Assembly (NCBI RefSeq): GCF_000004075.3 | Contig: NC_026656.2 | Span: 1,550,001 to 1,614,000, forward strand | Length of the DNA: 64,000 nucleotides | Source of the DNA: Cucumis sativus | Lineage: Eukaryota; Streptophyta; Magnoliopsida; Cucurbitales; Cucurbitaceae | Direction: 5' to 3' | Shown here: positions 60,860-64,000 of the stretch, piece by piece | Layout: every line of letters begins with the position of its first letter | How positions within the stretch are numbered: position 1 is the stretch's first letter | Notes under the pieces: model-generated | Database searches by the model: none | What the model was told of the DNA's origin: nothing | What the model saw: only the letters and a program-made list of their open reading frames with translations | Program-made: the position numbers and the translations under genes

Positions 60860-63800
60860 ATGTCTTCGGAAATTGAGGTCGTCGATGAGGTTCAATCCCG
60901 GGATCAACAGCCTTCCCAGAATGCTTCTGCTTCCACTGCCAATGGCGATGCGGATGAGAGTTTGAGGAATGATGTATACACGGCTGCGGCTTATGGGGAT
61001 TTGGAGAAGCTTCAGAGATTGGTCGAGTGCGAGGGTTGCTCCGTTTCTGAGCCTGATGGCCTTGGTTACTATGCTCTTCAGTGGGCTGCTCTTAATAATC
61101 GTACTGCCGCTGCTCGGTATATAATTGAGGTTTGTTTTTCCAATCTGGGTGTTTCTTTATGTGGGTCGTTTGGGAAAATTTGGTTTCCTTTCTTTCTGTA
61201 TTCAGCCCATGGGATTTCTTTTTTGACCGATTTTGGTTTTTTGCTTTATTTGCCATTGGATTTTGAACAGCTTTGTTCCTATTAATTATCCGATGGGATT
61301 TTTGTCATGGGGGATTGGCGTGCTCTTTCACTGCCTTTGTTTTGTTTGAGTGAGTTTATGAATGGTAGTTTCTCGATCGATTTTTCTTGGGGGGAAGTAT
61401 TGTTTTTCAGTTGTTGAGAAAACAAGCCAAAGAAATGAAAGAATTGAACGCTAACGCTTCGAGTTTTTCTTTCTGGTTGATGGTTAAGTGAGCTTTAGTT
61501 TTCTAATCTGTATCTCCCCTCCAAAACAAACGTATTTGCATGGGGTGAAGCAATCGGTGGAGGCTTTAAATGATGTCTGTATGTTCAGAAAGAAGGAACG
61601 AGATTTAAAACATTGTTTTGTCATTTGTATTTGCTGTTTAGTAAATTTGGTATTGCATCATTTCCAGCATGGAGGTGATGTAAATGCCGCAGATCATACT
61701 GGGCAAACGGCCTTACATTGGAGTGCTGTTCGTGGAGCCATTCAGGTGGCCGAGGTTTTACTCCAAGAGGGAGCTGTAGTCAATGCTGCTGATATGTATG
61801 GCTATCAGGTCGTGTTTATTTCCTTTCCTGCAATGTAACTGTTAACTTATTTAGTGTTCCTATTCATGAATTTCTATGGCATAGAAAGAAACAATCAACA
61901 ATTTTTTTTTTAACATAAAGGGTTGGTGTGGTCTCAATGTTGAATAAGGCATTAGTTACTACGTGGATAGAAGTTTGGGTTTGTCCTTGAACTGCCCGCA
62001 AAATCGTGTGAGAAATAAGTCGACCTGGATATAAGAATCTTAGTGTTATGGAACATTTCTATTGTCAGTCTTTTCCTCCAGATGTCTTGATATTGCGGTG
62101 GATTGGTGGTATATGAGAGAATATAGGTTATACTTCTTCGTTGAGTGATTTGGGGTTTAGATGTTTGTGTTTCATGGTTTATTTGGTTGCCTGATACTAA
62201 TTTCTATTCAGAAACTTATTTTCTAACCATTATGTAGGTCGCACTTATTTTCTTTCTAGAATATCAACTTTCTAGCTAATGTTTGAGGCATTCTTTTCCA
62301 ATCAAAAAACTGTTCAAAATTAAACTGATATTCAGTCAGTACAACAAATAACATAAAGGGTTGGTGTGGTCTCAATGTTGAATAAGGCATTTAGTTGCCA
62401 TCTGGTGATCAGCATACTGATTGCAACTATATGGACTTAATTGCAGACAACCCATGTTGCAGCTCAATACGGTCAAACAGCTTTTCTCTATCATATTGTT
62501 TCAAAATGGAATGCGGATCCCGATGTTCCTGACAATGATGGGAGAAGTCCTTTACACTGGTAGTAGTTTTTGACAATACTTCAAATTGTTAAAATGGTAC
62601 TGGTATTAACTGTTATCCACATTTGTGGACACATGATGCTTATTGATGTGGTTTTTTTTCTTAGTATTGTGCCATTATCATTAGATCTTACGATTTGGTT
62701 TTATGTCTCTCATCCTATTTATTTAGTTGCTGTAATTTTGTGAGCAATCCCTATTTTGATGTGGTCCCAAAAAATTTGCCCCATTTTACACAGTTGCTTC
62801 TATTTTCTAACCCAAATCTATGAGTGCCGTTCTTTCATTAAAATAAATAAACGAGTGTTGTCCTGAAAAAGTCTTTTGATATGTTTTCTTAAGAAATTCT
62901 TTTTAACAATTATAAGTCTTCTTTGTTGATTCTTTTAGGGCTGCATACAAAGGTTTTGCTGATTGTATACGACTTCTTTTGTTTTTGGATGCATATCGGG
63001 GACGCCAAGACAAAGAAGGTAATTTTTGGAAGGCTTAAAAAGTTTATTTAAGAAAAAAAACCATCCCTTCTAGTTTAAAGATAATGTGAAAGCACCCCTT
63101 TCTTAGAACTGCTTTCAAGCTCATGGTTTCTTCTTCTTTCAGGCTGCACTCCTCTCCATTGGGCAGCTATTAGGGGTAATTTAGAGGCATGTACAGTGTT
63201 AGTGCAAGCTGGAAAGAAAGAGGATTTGGTGGTGACTGATAATACTGGCCTTACACCAGCACAACTTGCTTCCGACAAGAACCACAGACAAGTTGCCTTT
63301 TTTCTTGTATGTTGAAACCAAATCAGTTTATTTGATTTTTTTTTTACTCTTGAATTATTTTTCTTTCTTGTTTTGAAATTTGCAAATTATTATACATATG
63401 TTTTTGTTTTTCATGCGAAGACTACATTTTTTAAAATTTTATTTACTTGATAATATTTCTTTGCTCTGTCATTTGTTGGGGGCATGCTTATGCATATAAA
63501 TGATAGTGAATTTAAAGACCTCTGGTTTATTTTCTTTTACTCTTCTTATATCTGCCATTTCATTTATTCTTCAGGTTATTCTTTTTTCACATAAATATCT
63601 CTCTAATTGTCACATGTTATTGTGCTTGTATTACATCCGATCCAAAACGGTTGAATGTAGTATACGATGTGTTTGTTCGGAGACAGCTATAAATTTTTTA
63701 TTTTGTGTGTTCTTGGGAAATGTCGGAGAATTCCAAGGCTGGCATGAATTTTATTTTGTAATGAAAATTTCTAAAGCTTGAAGATTAAGAGGAGGAGCAC

Positions 63801-64000
63801 TTGATTTATCTTTACCGTTATGTTAACCCTTTGGGGGTGTTTGGGGAATTGAGTTGTGTCATGTAGTATGAAATTAATATGTTGGAGTTGGGAAGCTTGT
63901 GTTGGTGTAGAGTTGTGCGATAGGTGGAGTTCTTTGCTAAATGTGCAAAATAGAAAAAAGAGGGGAAAATATAGTACGTCGATAAATGTACAAACTTCAA
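60860..64000 (+). CDS. TIP1: TIP1/PAT24, ankyrin-repeat DHHC protein S-acyltransferase, 5' half
   Basis: Palmitoyltransferase needed in Arabidopsis for root-hair and pollen-tube growth and cell size. Five exons are visible: 60860-61129, 61668-61808, 62447-62559, 62939-63018 and 63143-63306, giving 256 residues; the gene runs past the right edge. The start is [13 protein letters not shown]; the frame upstream has no ATG. Ankyrin repeats follow: [80 protein letters not shown] and [20 protein letters not shown]. The membrane segments and the DHHC cysteine-rich domain should lie beyond the window; nothing matching the expected next exon is seen after 63306. Intron 2 contains a 43-bp direct repeat and SINE-like sequence. 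Confidence 0.94.
61911..62391 (+). repeat. 43-bp perfect direct repeat in TIP1 intron 2
   Basis: The same 43 bases (beginning TAACATAAAGGGTTGGTGTG) occur at 61911-61953 and 62349-62391, 438 bp apart. After the first copy come GTGTGAGAAATAAGTCGACC and TGGATATAAG, resembling an Au-type SINE tail. The repeat itself, with TGGTGTGGTCTCAATG, resembles a pol III A-box head. Confidence 0.75.

Noticed and set aside
1-64000. tRNA, rRNA or CRISPR-like arrays
   Set aside because: A-box and B-box matches found are in SINE-like fragments without a cloverleaf. No rRNA sequence or regular spacer-repeat structure was seen.

Overview
The window is nuclear DNA of a dicot plant. Multi-exon genes with GT-AG (and two GC-AG) introns, AT-rich gene-poor spacers, plastid import and galactolipid genes and SINE/MITE-like repeats all point that way. 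The repeat style suggests a cucurbit such as Cucumis, but that is an inference. Gene models were assembled by hand from frame, splice sites and recalled family sequences; intron phases and reading frames close exactly in every complete model. Layout: 1-633 (+) 3' end of an SYT4/SYT5-type C2-domain protein. 2108-4762 (-) TOC90 chloroplast import GTPase. 8746-12414 (-) UBP22, the SAGA deubiquitinase. 15103-16211 (-) ARPC3 of the Arp2/3 complex. 17835-21117 (-) type-B MGDG synthase. 24951-27412 (+) two-domain arogenate dehydrogenase (TyrAAT1 type). 29513-35469 (+) plastid anion transporter PHT4;5. 35855-39327 (-) heparanase-like GH79 protein (GUS3). About 6 kb of AT-rich, repeat-bearing spacer follows. 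Then comes a duplicated block: CDC26 copy A (45585, +) with acidic gene A (51360-49331, -), and CDC26 copy B plus TTM3 (53092-53905, +) with acidic gene B (58517-56622, -). The window ends in the 5' half of TIP1/PAT24 (60860 onward, +). The most interesting unit is CDC26-TTM3 at 53092-53905. A tiny cell-cycle ORF (APC/C subunit CDC26) ends 10 nt before the ATG of tripolyphosphatase TTM3, with no other ATG in any frame between the two starts. This is the plant bicistronic arrangement reported in Arabidopsis. About 7.5 kb upstream lies a second, intact CDC26 ORF whose downstream flank still resembles the flank of TTM3 but which has no TTM3, so the duplicate appears to have lost the second cistron. 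Other points of note are a GC-AG intron joining the two catalytic domains of arogenate dehydrogenase (retention would give a one-domain protein), a second GC-AG intron in PHT4;5, an ARPC3 coding exon that contributes only the start codon, and several tandem-repeat arrays. Gene content matches two Arabidopsis chromosome 5 neighbourhoods as I recall them: At5g20300-At5g20410 (TOC90, TIP1, PHT4;5, MGD2) and At5g34930-34940 (TyrAAT1, GUS3). Four genes act at or in the plastid (TOC90, MGD, arogenate dehydrogenase, PHT4;5), but their spacing and strands give no sign of shared control.
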